In this document: positions 44,769-52,894 of the stretch, one piece after another | How the letters are laid out: each line of letters opens with the position of its first letter | Position numbering within the stretch: position 1 is the stretch's first letter | Origin: Streptomyces antibioticus | Lineage (GTDB): Bacteria; Actinomycetota; Actinomycetes; Streptomycetales; Streptomycetaceae | NCBI RefSeq assembly: GCF_001514065.1 | Contig: NZ_KQ948432.1 | Location: 265,632 to 329,631 of the forward strand | Reading direction: 5' to 3' | DNA length: 64,000 nt | Notes under the pieces: generated by a model | Database searches by the model: none | What the model was told of the DNA's origin: nothing | The model's input: the letters and a program-made list of their open reading frames with translations, nothing else | Made by a program: the position numbers and the translations under genes

Positions 44769-44788
44769 CCTAACAAACGTTTGGTGGA
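44769..44788. promoter_or_regulatory. KstR2-like operator between the SDR operon and echA20
   Basis: CCTAACAAACGTTTGGTGGA, centred on the perfect palindrome CAAACGTTTG (44774-44783). It matches the site at 50761-50780 (read on the other strand) at 16 of 20 positions and resembles the mycobacterial KstR2 box AnCAAGnnCTTGnT, with two departures in the core. Confidence 0.75.
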
Positions 44789-44806
44789 AAGGTAGCTGAT
44801 GCTTCC

Positions 44807-45565
44807 ATGGGTGTCTCCACCTCATCCGAGGAAAAAGGGATTCGGGGAACCGGGATCTCCGTCGTCACGGTCGACTTCCCGCCGGTGAACGCCCTTCCGG
44901 TGGACGGCTGGTACGCGCTGGCCGACGCCGTGCGCACCGCCGGCCGCGACCCGGGGACGCGCTGTGTGGTGCTGGCCGCCGAGGGGCGGGGGTTCAACGC
45001 GGGCGTCGACATCAAGGAGCTCCAGGCGCGAGGCGCGGACGCCCTGGTCGGGGTCAACCGCGGGTGCTTCGAGGCCTTTTCGGCGGTGTACGAGTGCGAG
45101 GTGCCGGTGGTCGCGGCCGTGCAGGGCTTCTGTCTGGGCGGTGGGATCGGGCTGGTCGGGAACGCGGACGTGATCGTGGCGAGCGAGGACGCCACCTTCG
45201 GGCTGCCCGAGCTGGACCGGGGCGCCCTGGGCGCGGCCACCCATCTGGCCCGGCTGGTCCCCCAACACCTGATGCGCGCCCTGTACTTCACCTCGGGAAC
45301 TGTCACGGCGGCCGAGCTGCATGCGCACGGGTCGGTGTGGGCGGTCGTGCCGCGCGAGGAACTGCTCGACGCGGCACTGGAGTTGGCGCGGGACATCGCC
45401 GCCAAGGACGGGGAGCTGCTGCGCCTCGCCAAGGCCGCCATCAACGGCATCGACCCGGTCGACGTCCGCCGCAGCTACCGCTTCGAGCAGGGGTTCACGT
45501 TCGAGGCGAGCGTGAGCGGGGTCGCGGACCGGGTGCGGAGCAGGTTCGGGAAGGGTGATTCCTAG
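44807..45565 (+). CDS. echA20: EchA20-like hydrolase of the crotonase family
   Basis: 252 residues of the crotonase fold: FPPVNALPVDGWYALADAVR, an oxyanion loop in LAAEGRGFNAGVDIKELQARG, VAAVQGFCLGGGIGLVGNADVIVASEDATFGLPEL. In M. tuberculosis EchA20 opens steroid ring D of HIEC-CoA by hydrolysis; the same role is inferred here from cluster match. First gene of a plus-strand operon echA20-ipdA-ipdB-ipdC, about 19 bp from the KstR2-like operator. Its stop is directly followed by the ipdA GTG. ATG 44807 chosen; no better start is present. Confidence 0.85.
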   Translation: MGVSTSSEEKGIRGTGISVVTVDFPPVNALPVDGWYALADAVRTAGRDPGTRCVVLAAEGRGFNAGVDIKELQARGADALVGVNRGCFEAFSAVYECEVPVVAAVQGFCLGGGIGLVGNADVIVASEDATFGLPELDRGALGAATHLARLVPQHLMRALYFTSGTVTAAELHAHGSVWAVVPREELLDAALELARDIAAKDGELLRLAKAAINGIDPVDVRRSYRFEQGFTFEASVSGVADRVRSRFGKGDS

Positions 45566-46372
45566 GTGACCGACAAGACCATGACCGCCGACGAGGCCGT
45601 CTCCCGGCTGGAGAGCGGCATGACCCTGGGCATCGGCGGCTGGGGTTCCCGCCGCAAGCCGATGGAGCTGGTGCGGGCACTGCTGCGCACCGGCGTCACC
45701 GACCTCACCGTCGTCTCGTACGGCGGCCCCGACGTCGGCATGCTCGCCGCCGCCGGACGTCTGCGCGCACTCGTCGCCCCCTTCGTCACCCTCGACTCGA
45801 TCCCCCTCGAACCGAACTACCGGGCCGCCCGTGAGAGCGGCGCCTTCGACCTGACGGAGATCGACGAGGCGATGTTCATGTGGGGACTGCACGCGGCCGC
45901 CAACCGGCTGCCGTTCCTGCCCGTGCGGGCCGGTCTCGGCTCGGACGTCATGCGGGTCAACCCCGGCCTGCGGACGGTGACTTCGCCGTACGACGACGGC
46001 GAGACGTTCGTCGCCGTGCCCGCCCTGCGGCTCGACGCGGCCCTGGTCCACGTCAACCGCGCCGACCGGCGGGGCAACGGGCAGTACCTGGGCCCGGACC
46101 CGTACTTCGACGACCTGTTCTGCGAGGCGGCCGACGCGGCGTACGTCTCCTGCGAACGGATCGTCGAGACGGCCGAGTTCGCGAAGGAGGGACCACCCCA
46201 GTCGTTGCTGCTCAAACGGCACGTGGTGACAGGAGTCGTCGAGGCGCCGGGCGGCGCGCACTTCACGTCCTGCGTACCCGACTACGGCCGCGACGAGGAC
46301 GCCCAGCGCGCGTACGCGACCACCCCCTGGCCGGAGTTCGCCGCGCAGTACCTCGACGGGAGGACGGCATGA
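45566..46372 (+). CDS. ipdA: IpdA, alpha subunit of the COCHEA-CoA hydrolase
   Basis: 268 residues of the family I CoA-transferase fold. MTLGIGGWGSRRKPMELVRALL, LTVVSYGGPDVGMLAAAG, FDLTEIDEAMFMWGLHAAANRLPFLPV, DAALVHVNRADRRGNGQYLG. IpdAB looks like a CoA transferase but in mycobacteria and rhodococci hydrolyses the last carbocyclic ring in COCHEA-CoA; a Glu such as the one in IDEAMFMWG is the likely catalytic residue. GTG 45566 is adjacent to the echA20 stop, and the stop overlaps ipdB (ATGA). Confidence 0.88.
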   Translation: MTDKTMTADEAVSRLESGMTLGIGGWGSRRKPMELVRALLRTGVTDLTVVSYGGPDVGMLAAAGRLRALVAPFVTLDSIPLEPNYRAARESGAFDLTEIDEAMFMWGLHAAANRLPFLPVRAGLGSDVMRVNPGLRTVTSPYDDGETFVAVPALRLDAALVHVNRADRRGNGQYLGPDPYFDDLFCEAADAAYVSCERIVETAEFAKEGPPQSLLLKRHVVTGVVEAPGGAHFTSCVPDYGRDEDAQRAYATTPWPEFAAQYLDGRTA

Positions 46373-47085
46373 CCGCGACCCGCGCCGAGTACTGCGTGAT
46401 CGCCTGCGCCGAGGCCTGGCGCGACGCGGGCGAGATCCTCGCGAGCCCCATGGGCCTGATCCCCTCCGTGGGCGCCCGGCTGGCCCGCCTCACCTTCGCA
46501 CCGGACCTGCTCCTGACCGACGGCGAGGCGATGATCGTGGACGCCGAGGGCACCGCCGAGGGCTGGCTGCCGTACCGGCAGCATCTGGCCTTCGTCACCG
46601 GCGGGCGGCGGCACGTGATGATGGGGGCCGGCCAGATCGACCGGTACGGCAACCAGAACATCTCCTGCATCGGCGACTGGGAGCGTCCGAAACGGCAGCT
46701 GCTGGGGGTGCGGGGAGCGCCGGTCAACACCCTGAACAACCCGACGAGTTACTGGGTGCCGAAGCACTCCCGGCGGGTGTTCGTGGAGAAGGTCGACATG
46801 GTGTGCGGGGTGGGGTACGACCATGCCGCCGGCGCCCGTCACCACCGCATCCCCCGGGTCGTCTCCGACCTCGGCGTCTTCGACTTCGCGACGCCGGACC
46901 ACTCGATGCGACTGGCCTCGCTGCACCCCGGGGTGACGGTCGAGCAGGTGACGCAGGCGACGGGCTTCGCACTCACCATCCCCTCCGAGGTGCCCTGCAC
47001 CCGCGAACCGACCCCCCAGGAACTGAAGTTGATCCGCGAGGTGCTCGACCCGGCCGGCGCCCGCGCCAGGGAGGTCGCCGTCTGA
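46369..47085 (+). CDS. ipdB: IpdB, beta subunit of the COCHEA-CoA hydrolase
   Basis: 238 residues, second half of the CoA-transferase-fold heterodimer: ILASPMGLIPSVGARLARL, RRHVMMGAGQIDRYGNQNISCIGDWERPKRQLLGVRGAPVNTLNN, FVEKVDMVCGVGYDHAAG. The pairing with ipdA, 4-bp overlap and position before ipdC are the same as in the KstR2 regulon. Cytoplasmic. GGGAGG precedes ATG 46369. Confidence 0.88.
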   Translation: MTATRAEYCVIACAEAWRDAGEILASPMGLIPSVGARLARLTFAPDLLLTDGEAMIVDAEGTAEGWLPYRQHLAFVTGGRRHVMMGAGQIDRYGNQNISCIGDWERPKRQLLGVRGAPVNTLNNPTSYWVPKHSRRVFVEKVDMVCGVGYDHAAGARHHRIPRVVSDLGVFDFATPDHSMRLASLHPGVTVEQVTQATGFALTIPSEVPCTREPTPQELKLIREVLDPAGARAREVAV

Positions 47086-48134
47086 TGGACACGGCACTGA
47101 CCCGGCTCCTCGGGGTCCGCCATCCGATCGTGCAGACCGGGATGGGCTGGGTCGCGGGCCCCCGCCTGGTGTCGGCCACGGCGAACGCGGGCGCGCTGGG
47201 CATCCTGGCCTCCGCGACGATGACGCTCGACCAGCTGCGGGACGCGATACGGGAGGTCAAGTCCCGTACGGACGCACCATTCGGCGTGAATCTGCGGGCG
47301 GACGCGGCGGACGCCGACGAGCGCGTGTCGATCATGCTCGCCGAGGGCGTCCGGGTGGCGTCCTTCGCGCTGGCGCCCTCCCCCGACCTGATCGCCAGGC
47401 TCAAGGCGGCGGACGTCGTCGTCATCCCGTCCGTCGGGGCCCGCCGCCATGCCGAGAAGGTCGCGGCATGGGGAGCGGACGCGCTGATCGTGCAGGGCGG
47501 CGAGGGCGGCGGGCACACCGGCGACGTGGCGACGACCGTGCTGCTCCCCCAGGTGGTCGACGCGGTCGGCATCCCGGTCGTCGCGGCGGGCGGCTTCTTC
47601 GACGGGCGCGGGCTGGTCGCGGCGCTGGCGTACGGGGCGGCGGGCGTGGCGATGGGGACGCGGTTCCTGCTGACGTCGGACTCGACGGTGCCGGACGCGG
47701 TGAAGCAGCGCTATCTCGCGGCCGGGGTCAAGGACGTGACGGTGACCCGCGCGGTGGACGGACTGCCGCACCGGATGCTGCGCACGGACCTGGTGGCCTC
47801 TCTGGAGAGCTCCGGCCGCGCGAGGACCCTGTTGCGCGCGGTCCGCCACGCGACCGGCTTCCGCCGTCTCTCCGGCCTGTCCTGGCGCTGGATGCTGCAC
47901 GACGGCCTCGCCATGAAGCACGGCAGGGATCTCACCTGGAGCCAGGTGCTGCTCGCCGCCAACACGCCGATGCTGCTCAGGTCGGCGATGGTGGACGGCC
48001 GTACGGACCTCGGGGTGATGGCCTCGGGGCAGGTCGCCGGGGTGATCGACGACCTGCCGTCGTGCGCGGAGCTGGTGGGGCGGATCATGAAGGAGGCCGA
48101 GGAGGTCATCTCCGGCCTCCCCGGCACACCCTGA
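47085..48134 (+). CDS. ipdC: IpdC-like flavin-dependent oxidoreductase (nitronate monooxygenase family)
   Basis: 349 residues forming an FMN TIM barrel: VRHPIVQTGMGWVAGPRLVSATANAGALGILAS, KAADVVVIPSVGARRHAEKVAAWGADALIVQGGEGGGHTG, IPVVAAGGFFDGRGLVAALAYGAAGVAMGTRFLLT. Automatic annotation would call it a 2-nitropropane dioxygenase. Its place after ipdAB identifies it as IpdC, required for steroid ring C/D breakdown. The ATG overlaps the ipdB stop by one base (TGATG). Last gene of the operon; it ends 3 bp from the convergent fadA6. Confidence 0.87.
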   Translation: MDTALTRLLGVRHPIVQTGMGWVAGPRLVSATANAGALGILASATMTLDQLRDAIREVKSRTDAPFGVNLRADAADADERVSIMLAEGVRVASFALAPSPDLIARLKAADVVVIPSVGARRHAEKVAAWGADALIVQGGEGGGHTGDVATTVLLPQVVDAVGIPVVAAGGFFDGRGLVAALAYGAAGVAMGTRFLLTSDSTVPDAVKQRYLAAGVKDVTVTRAVDGLPHRMLRTDLVASLESSGRARTLLRAVRHATGFRRLSGLSWRWMLHDGLAMKHGRDLTWSQVLLAANTPMLLRSAMVDGRTDLGVMASGQVAGVIDDLPSCAELVGRIMKEAEEVISGLPGTP

Positions 48135-48137
48135 CCC

Positions 48138-49295
48138 TCAGAGCCTCTCGATGATCGTCACGTTGGCCTGTCCGCCGCCCTCGCACATGGTCTGCAACCC
48201 GAACCGCCCGCCCGTGCGCTCCAGTTCATGCAGCAGGGTCGTCATCAGCTTCACGCCGGTCGCCCCGAGCGGATGCCCCAGCGCGATCGCGCCGCCGTTG
48301 ACGTTGACCTTCTCCGGGTCGGCGCCCGTCTCCTTCAGCCACGCCAGCACCACCGGTGCGAAGGCCTCGTTGATCTCGACGAGGTCGATGGCGTCGATGG
48401 ACAGGCCGGTCTTCTTCAGGGCGTGGGCGGTGGCCGGGATGGGCGCGGTGAGCATACGGATGGGGTCCTCGCCGCGGACGGACAGATGGTGCACGCGGGC
48501 GCGGGGCCGCAACCCGTGTTCCCGTACCGCCCGTTCGGAGGCCAGCAGCATCGCCGCCGCGCCGTCGGAGACCTGGGAGGAGCAGGCGGCCGTGACGGTG
48601 CCGCCCTCGACGACCGGCTTCAGCCCGGCCATCTTCTCCAGCGAGGTGTCCCGGCGCGGCCCCTCGTCGACGGCCACGTCCCCGTACGCCACGGTCTCCC
48701 GCGTGAAACGTCCCTCGTCGATCGCCCGTACCGCCCGCTGATGGGAGCGCAGCGCGAACTCCTCCTGGTCCTGCCTGCTGATCCCCCACTTCGCGGCGAT
48801 CATCTCGGCGCCGACGAACTGGTTCACCGACTTGCCCGCGTACCGCGCCTGCCAGCCCTCGCTGCCCGCGAACGGCCCCTGCGTCAGCCCGAGCGGCTCG
48901 GCGGCCTGCCGGGTCGCGAAGGCGATCGGGATCATCGACATGTTCTGCACGCCACCGGCGACGACGAGGTCCTGCGTCCCGGACAGCACGCCCTGCGCCG
49001 CGAAGTGCACGGCCTGCTGGGAGGAGCCGCACTGCCGGTCCACGGTCACGCCCGGCACCTCCTCGGGCAGCCCGGCCGCCAGCCACGCGGTCCGCGCGAT
49101 GTCCCCGGCCTGCGGCCCCACCGCGTCCAGACATCCGAAGACGACGTCCTCGACGGCGGCCGGATCGACCCCGGCCCGCCCGACGAGTTCCTTGAGCACA
49201 TGCGCGCCCAGGTCGGCCGGATGGACCCCGCTGAGCCCTCCCTTGCGCCGCCCGACGGGCGTCCGCACCGCTTCGACGATGTAGGCCTCGGCCAT
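48138..49295 (-). CDS. fadA6: acetyl-CoA acyltransferase, FadA6-like thiolase
   Basis: 385 residues of the thiolase family. Nucleophile Cys 89 in VDRQCGSSQQAVHFAAQG, NEAFAPVVLAWLKE, GGAIALGHPLGATGVKL and the second Cys in LQTMCEGGGQANVTI. Cleaves beta-ketoacyl-CoA; in the HIP pathway FadA6 releases the last units after ring opening. ATG 49295 follows GGGAG at 5 bases. It is the third gene of the minus-strand unit ipdF-kstR2-fadA6 (36 bp after the regulator), the order seen in mycobacteria. Confidence 0.88.
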   Translation of the reverse strand: MAEAYIVEAVRTPVGRRKGGLSGVHPADLGAHVLKELVGRAGVDPAAVEDVVFGCLDAVGPQAGDIARTAWLAAGLPEEVPGVTVDRQCGSSQQAVHFAAQGVLSGTQDLVVAGGVQNMSMIPIAFATRQAAEPLGLTQGPFAGSEGWQARYAGKSVNQFVGAEMIAAKWGISRQDQEEFALRSHQRAVRAIDEGRFTRETVAYGDVAVDEGPRRDTSLEKMAGLKPVVEGGTVTAACSSQVSDGAAAMLLASERAVREHGLRPRARVHHLSVRGEDPIRMLTAPIPATAHALKKTGLSIDAIDLVEINEAFAPVVLAWLKETGADPEKVNVNGGAIALGHPLGATGVKLMTTLLHELERTGGRFGLQTMCEGGGQANVTIIERL

Positions 49296-49331
49296 GACAA
49301 CTCCCTTGACTGAAAGGGCACTTGATAGGGG

Positions 49332-49943
49332 CTATTCGCGTACGGCGATCCCGTCCAGCACCATCGACAGGTACTGCCGGGCGATCTCCTCCGGGCTGTG
49401 CTGTCCGCCGGGCCGGTACCAGGACGCGGCGACCCAGACGGTGTCGCGCACGAAGCGGTACGTCAGCCGCATGTCGAGGTCGGCCCGGAAGACCCGGGCG
49501 GCGACCCCGCGTTCCAGCGTGGACAGCCACGCCTTCTCGAACCTGCGCTGCGACTCGGCGAGGAACCCGAACCTCTCCTGCGCGACGAGCTGCTTGCTCT
49601 CCTTCTGGTAGATCGCGACGGCGGCGCGGTGCCGGTCGATCTCCCGGAACGACTCGGTGACGAGGGCTTCGAGGGTCTCGCGCGGGTCCGACTCGGCCGC
49701 CAGGACGGTGTCGTAGCCCGCCCAGAGCTCGTCGAGGAAGGTCCGCAGGATCTCCTCCAGCATCGATTCCTTGGAGTCGAAGTGGTAGTAGAGGCTGCCT
49801 GCGAGCATGCCCGCGTGGTCCGCGATCTTGCGGACGGTGGTGGCGTTGTAGCCCTGTTCGGCGAAGACCTCGGCGGCGGTGTCGAGGATTTCGCGCCGCC
49901 GGGCGGGGGCGGCGGTCACCTGGGGCTTCTTCTTGGTCGGCAC
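49332..49943 (-). CDS. kstR2: TetR-family regulator, KstR2-like
   Basis: 203 residues. The N-terminal HTH is RREILDTAAEVFAEQGYNATTVRKIADHAGMLAGSLYYHFDSKESML, with the GSLYYHF signature of the KstR2 branch, then a helical ligand-binding domain with EIDRHRAAVAIYQKESKQLV and AASWYRPGGQHSPEEIARQYLSMVLDGI. KstR2 represses the HIP genes and is released by HIP-CoA. Here it lies inside the cluster between an ipdF-like SDR and fadA6, and two matching operators occur nearby. Starts at GTG 49943. Confidence 0.85.
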   Translation of the reverse strand: MPTKKKPQVTAAPARRREILDTAAEVFAEQGYNATTVRKIADHAGMLAGSLYYHFDSKESMLEEILRTFLDELWAGYDTVLAAESDPRETLEALVTESFREIDRHRAAVAIYQKESKQLVAQERFGFLAESQRRFEKAWLSTLERGVAARVFRADLDMRLTYRFVRDTVWVAASWYRPGGQHSPEEIARQYLSMVLDGIAVRE

Positions 49944-49958
49944 GCGTCCATTGTCGTC

Positions 49959-50747
49959 CTACGGGTGCTGGGAGCTGACGGGGACGATCTCTCCGGTCAT
50001 GTACGACGAGTAGCCCGACGCCAGGAACACGATCACGTTGGCCACCTCCCAGGGCTCGGCGTACCGCCCGAACGCCTCCCGCGCGGTCAGCTCCTCCAGG
50101 AGCTCCGCCGACGTCACCTTCACGAGGTGCGGGTGCATGGCGAGGCTCGGCGCGACCGCGTTGACGCGCACCCCGAACGCGGCGGCCTCGATCGCCGCGC
50201 ACCGGGTCAGCGCCATCACGCCGGCCTTCGCGGCGGCGTAGTGCGCCTGCCCGGCCTGGGCGCGCCAGCCGACGACGGAGGAGTTGTTGACGATGACACC
50301 GCCCGCCCCCTGCGACCGGAGGAGCCGCAGCGCCGCCCGCGTGCACCGGAAGGTCCCGTTCAGCGTCACGTCCAGCACCCGCGACCACTGCTCGTCGCTC
50401 ATGTCGACGAGGTCCGACGTCCCGCCGAGCCCCGCGTTGTTGACGACGACGTCGAGCCGGCCGTGCTCCCGCACCGCGGCCTCGAACAACGCCGTCACCT
50501 GCGCCTCGTCGGTGACATCGCACGGTACGGCCGTCACCGCGCCCGGGAACTCCCGGCTCAGCTCGGCCTCGTACTCCTTGAGCCGGCGCACATGCGCGTC
50601 GCTGACGAGCACGCGCGCGCCCTCCTCCAGGAAGCGCCGCGCGGTCGCCCCGCCGATCCCGGCGCCGGCCGCGGCGGTGATGACGGCGGTGCGGCCCTTC
50701 AGCAGCCCGTGCCCCGGCTCGTACACCGGACTCTCGACGCCTGTCAT
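49959..50747 (-). CDS. ipdF: SDR-family dehydrogenase, IpdF-like
   Basis: 262 residues. TAAAGAGIGGATARRFLEEGARVLVSDAH (NAD(P) site), LDVVVNNAGLGGTSDLVDMSDEQW, and SSVVGWRAQAGQAHYAAAKAG (catalytic Ser/Tyr/Lys). IpdF of mycobacteria and rhodococci oxidises 5-hydroxy-HIP-CoA. This call rests on position upstream of kstR2 (as Rv3559c) and SDR type. First gene of the ipdF-kstR2-fadA6 unit, starting 13 bp from the second operator. Its final residues GEIVPVSSQHP are unusual but harmless. Confidence 0.82.
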   Translation of the reverse strand: MTGVESPVYEPGHGLLKGRTAVITAAAGAGIGGATARRFLEEGARVLVSDAHVRRLKEYEAELSREFPGAVTAVPCDVTDEAQVTALFEAAVREHGRLDVVVNNAGLGGTSDLVDMSDEQWSRVLDVTLNGTFRCTRAALRLLRSQGAGGVIVNNSSVVGWRAQAGQAHYAAAKAGVMALTRCAAIEAAAFGVRVNAVAPSLAMHPHLVKVTSAELLEELTAREAFGRYAEPWEVANVIVFLASGYSSYMTGEIVPVSSQHP

Positions 50748-50760
50748 GGGGGCACGCTAA

Positions 50761-50780
50761 CCTACCAAACACTTGTTAGG
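50761..50780. promoter_or_regulatory. KstR2-like operator between ipdF and the acyl-CoA dehydrogenase genes
   Basis: CCTACCAAACACTTGTTAGG. The core ACCAAACACTTGTT agrees with the mycobacterial KstR2 box AnCAAGnnCTTGnT except for one base. It is the mirror-oriented twin of the site at 44769-44788 and lies in the 60-bp gap between divergent genes, where a repressor could silence both. Confidence 0.78.
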
Positions 50781-50807
50781 GAAGTTCGGTGGCGGGAGGG
50801 TTCGGCG

Positions 50808-51947
50808 ATGGATCTCGCGTTCACGCCCGGGGAGCAGGCGTTCCGGGAGGAGGCCGGGGCGTGGCTCGCGGCCCACGTCCCGGCCGCTCCGCTGCCCTCC
50901 CTGGAGACCGCGGAGGGCTTCGCGGCCCATCGCGCGTGGGAGGCCGAACTGGCCGCGGACCGCTGGTCGGTGGTCGACTGGCCGGCGGCGTACGGCGGGC
51001 GGGACGCGGGGCTGGTGCGCTGGCTGCTGTTCGAGGAGGAGTACTGGGCGGCGGGCGCGCCGGGCCGGGTCGGGCAGAACGGGATCAGCCTGCTCGCGCC
51101 GACGCTCTTCGACCACGGCACGGAGGAGCAGCGGGCGCGGGTGCTGCCGCCGATGGCTCGCGGGGAGGTGGTGTGGGCGCAGGCGTGGTCCGAGCCGGAG
51201 GCGGGTTCCGATCTGGCGTCGCTGCGCTCGAAGGCGGTGCGTACGGACGGGGGTTGGCTGCTGAGCGGCCAGAAGACGTGGTCGTCCCGGGCCGCGTTCG
51301 CGGACCGCGCCTTCGGCCTGTTCCGCAGCGATCCGGACACCCCGAAGCCCCATCAGGGCCTGACGTACCTGATGTTCGACCTGCGGGCGCCCGGTGTCAC
51401 GGTCCGCCCGATCGCCCGGCTCGACGGCAAGCCGGCGTTCGCCGAGCTGTTCCTCGACGAGGTGTTCGTGCCGGACGCGGATGTGATCGGGGAGCCGGGT
51501 CAGGGCTGGCGGATCGCGATGGCGGCGACGGGCAACGAACGCGGGCTCACGCTCCGCTCCCCCGGCCGCTATCTGGCGGCGGCGGACCGGCTGCACGCCC
51601 TGTGGCGCGGGCAGGGCAGCCCGGACGCCCTGCGGACCCGGGTCGCCGACGCGCTGATCGGCGCCCGCGCCTACCAGCTGTTCACCTACACCGCCGCCTC
51701 CCGCTTCCTCGACGGTGCCCCCCTCGGCCCGGAGTCCAGCCTGAACAAGGTCTTCTGGTCGGAGTACGACATCGCGCTCACCGAGACCGCCCTCGATCTG
51801 CTCGGCGCGGAGGGCGAGTTGGCGGACACGGAGTGGGCGGAGCGGTACGTCTTCGCCCTGGCCGGTCCGATCTACGCGGGGACGAACGAGATCCAGCGGG
51901 ACATCATCGCCGAGCGCCTGCTGGGCCTGCCGAAGGGACGACGCTGA
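50808..51947 (+). CDS. acyl-CoA dehydrogenase, large subunit type (FadE30-like)
   Basis: 379 residues, FAD enzyme. WPAAYGGRDAGLVRWLLFEEEYWAAGAPG, WAQAWSEPEAGSDLASLRSKAVR (FAD/substrate loop), WLLSGQKTWSSRAAFADRAFGLFR and IYAGTNEIQRDIIAERLLGLPKG at the C-terminus. Steroid-type dehydrogenases often work as alpha2beta2 heterotetramers, and the next gene looks like the partner. A role in dehydrogenating HIP-CoA or a later intermediate is inferred from the cluster. GGGAGGG lies 10 bases before ATG 50808. Confidence 0.85.
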   Translation: MDLAFTPGEQAFREEAGAWLAAHVPAAPLPSLETAEGFAAHRAWEAELAADRWSVVDWPAAYGGRDAGLVRWLLFEEEYWAAGAPGRVGQNGISLLAPTLFDHGTEEQRARVLPPMARGEVVWAQAWSEPEAGSDLASLRSKAVRTDGGWLLSGQKTWSSRAAFADRAFGLFRSDPDTPKPHQGLTYLMFDLRAPGVTVRPIARLDGKPAFAELFLDEVFVPDADVIGEPGQGWRIAMAATGNERGLTLRSPGRYLAAADRLHALWRGQGSPDALRTRVADALIGARAYQLFTYTAASRFLDGAPLGPESSLNKVFWSEYDIALTETALDLLGAEGELADTEWAERYVFALAGPIYAGTNEIQRDIIAERLLGLPKGRR

Positions 51948-52894
51948 TGCGGCTGGTGCTCGACGACGAACAGCGGGCGTTCACCGGCGCGTTGGAGAAG
52001 ATGCTGGCCGGCGCGGACACCCCGTCCGTCGTACGGGAGTGGAGTCACGGCGCGCACGGGAGCGGGCGCGCCCTGTGGGGCCGGCTCGCTGCGGCCGGCG
52101 TGTTCGCGCTGGCCGCCCCCGAGGAGTACGGCGGCTTCGGCGTCCGTCCGGTCGAACTCGCCCTGGCCTTCATGGCATTGGGGCGCCATGTCGTCCCCGG
52201 CCCGCTCGTCGAGACCGTCGCCGCCGCCGTACTCCTGCCCACTCCCAACCTCGTCAAGCGGCTCGTGTCGGGAGAGACCCTGGCGACGGTGGCGTACGGC
52301 GGCCCGTACGCCCTCGACGGCGACGCGGCCGACCTCCGTCTCGTCCTCGCCCCCGGCGGCCTGCACACCGCCACCGGCCACGGCCCGGTCCGCCCGTCCC
52401 TCGACCCGGCCCGGCGGCTGACGACCCTCACTCCGGGCGACCTCCTCACCACCGAGCCACCCCTCGCGCAAGCCCTCCTCCTGGCCCGCCTCACCACCGC
52501 GGCCCAGGCCCTGGGCGTCGGTCTCGCCCTCCTCGACCGCACGGTCTCCTACGTCAGGCAGCGCACCCAGTTCGGCGTCCCCGTCGGCTCGTTCCAGGCC
52601 GTCAAGCACCAACTGGCCGACGCGCGGACCGCGTTGGAGTTCGCCCGGCCCCTCGTGCTCGCCGCCGCCCTCACCCTGGACCCGGCCGACGTCGCCGCCG
52701 CCAAGGTCACGGCCTGCGAGGCGGCGTACGCGACCGCCCGCACCGCCCTCCAGTTGCACGGCGCGATCGGCTACACGGCGGAGTACGACCTGTCCCTGTG
52801 GCTGACCAAGGCCCGCGCCCTGCGCACGGCCTGGGGCAGCCCCGAGGAGTGCCGGGACACGGTCCTCCTCAGTGCTGGTGATCCCCACTGCTGA
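51947..52894 (+). CDS. acyl-CoA dehydrogenase, short partner subunit
   Basis: 315 residues, shorter than a full acyl-CoA dehydrogenase (about 380). AAPEEYGGFGVRPVELALAFMALGRHVVPGPLVE, YVRQRTQFGVPVGSFQAVKHQLADARTALE and LQLHGAIGYTAEYDLSLWLTKARALR. The central beta domain is truncated (about 120-185), as in the beta subunits of steroid heterotetrameric dehydrogenases. TGATG overlap with the preceding gene supports an obligate pair. Its last 26 bp overlap the convergent qcrB-like gene. Confidence 0.83.
   Translation: MRLVLDDEQRAFTGALEKMLAGADTPSVVREWSHGAHGSGRALWGRLAAAGVFALAAPEEYGGFGVRPVELALAFMALGRHVVPGPLVETVAAAVLLPTPNLVKRLVSGETLATVAYGGPYALDGDAADLRLVLAPGGLHTATGHGPVRPSLDPARRLTTLTPGDLLTTEPPLAQALLLARLTTAAQALGVGLALLDRTVSYVRQRTQFGVPVGSFQAVKHQLADARTALEFARPLVLAAALTLDPADVAAAKVTACEAAYATARTALQLHGAIGYTAEYDLSLWLTKARALRTAWGSPEECRDTVLLSAGDPHC

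Noticed and set aside
47085-48134. Nitronate (2-nitropropane) monooxygenase as the function
   Set aside because: The fold is the same, but the tight ipdA-ipdB-ipdC arrangement and the KstR2-like context make the steroid role much more likely.
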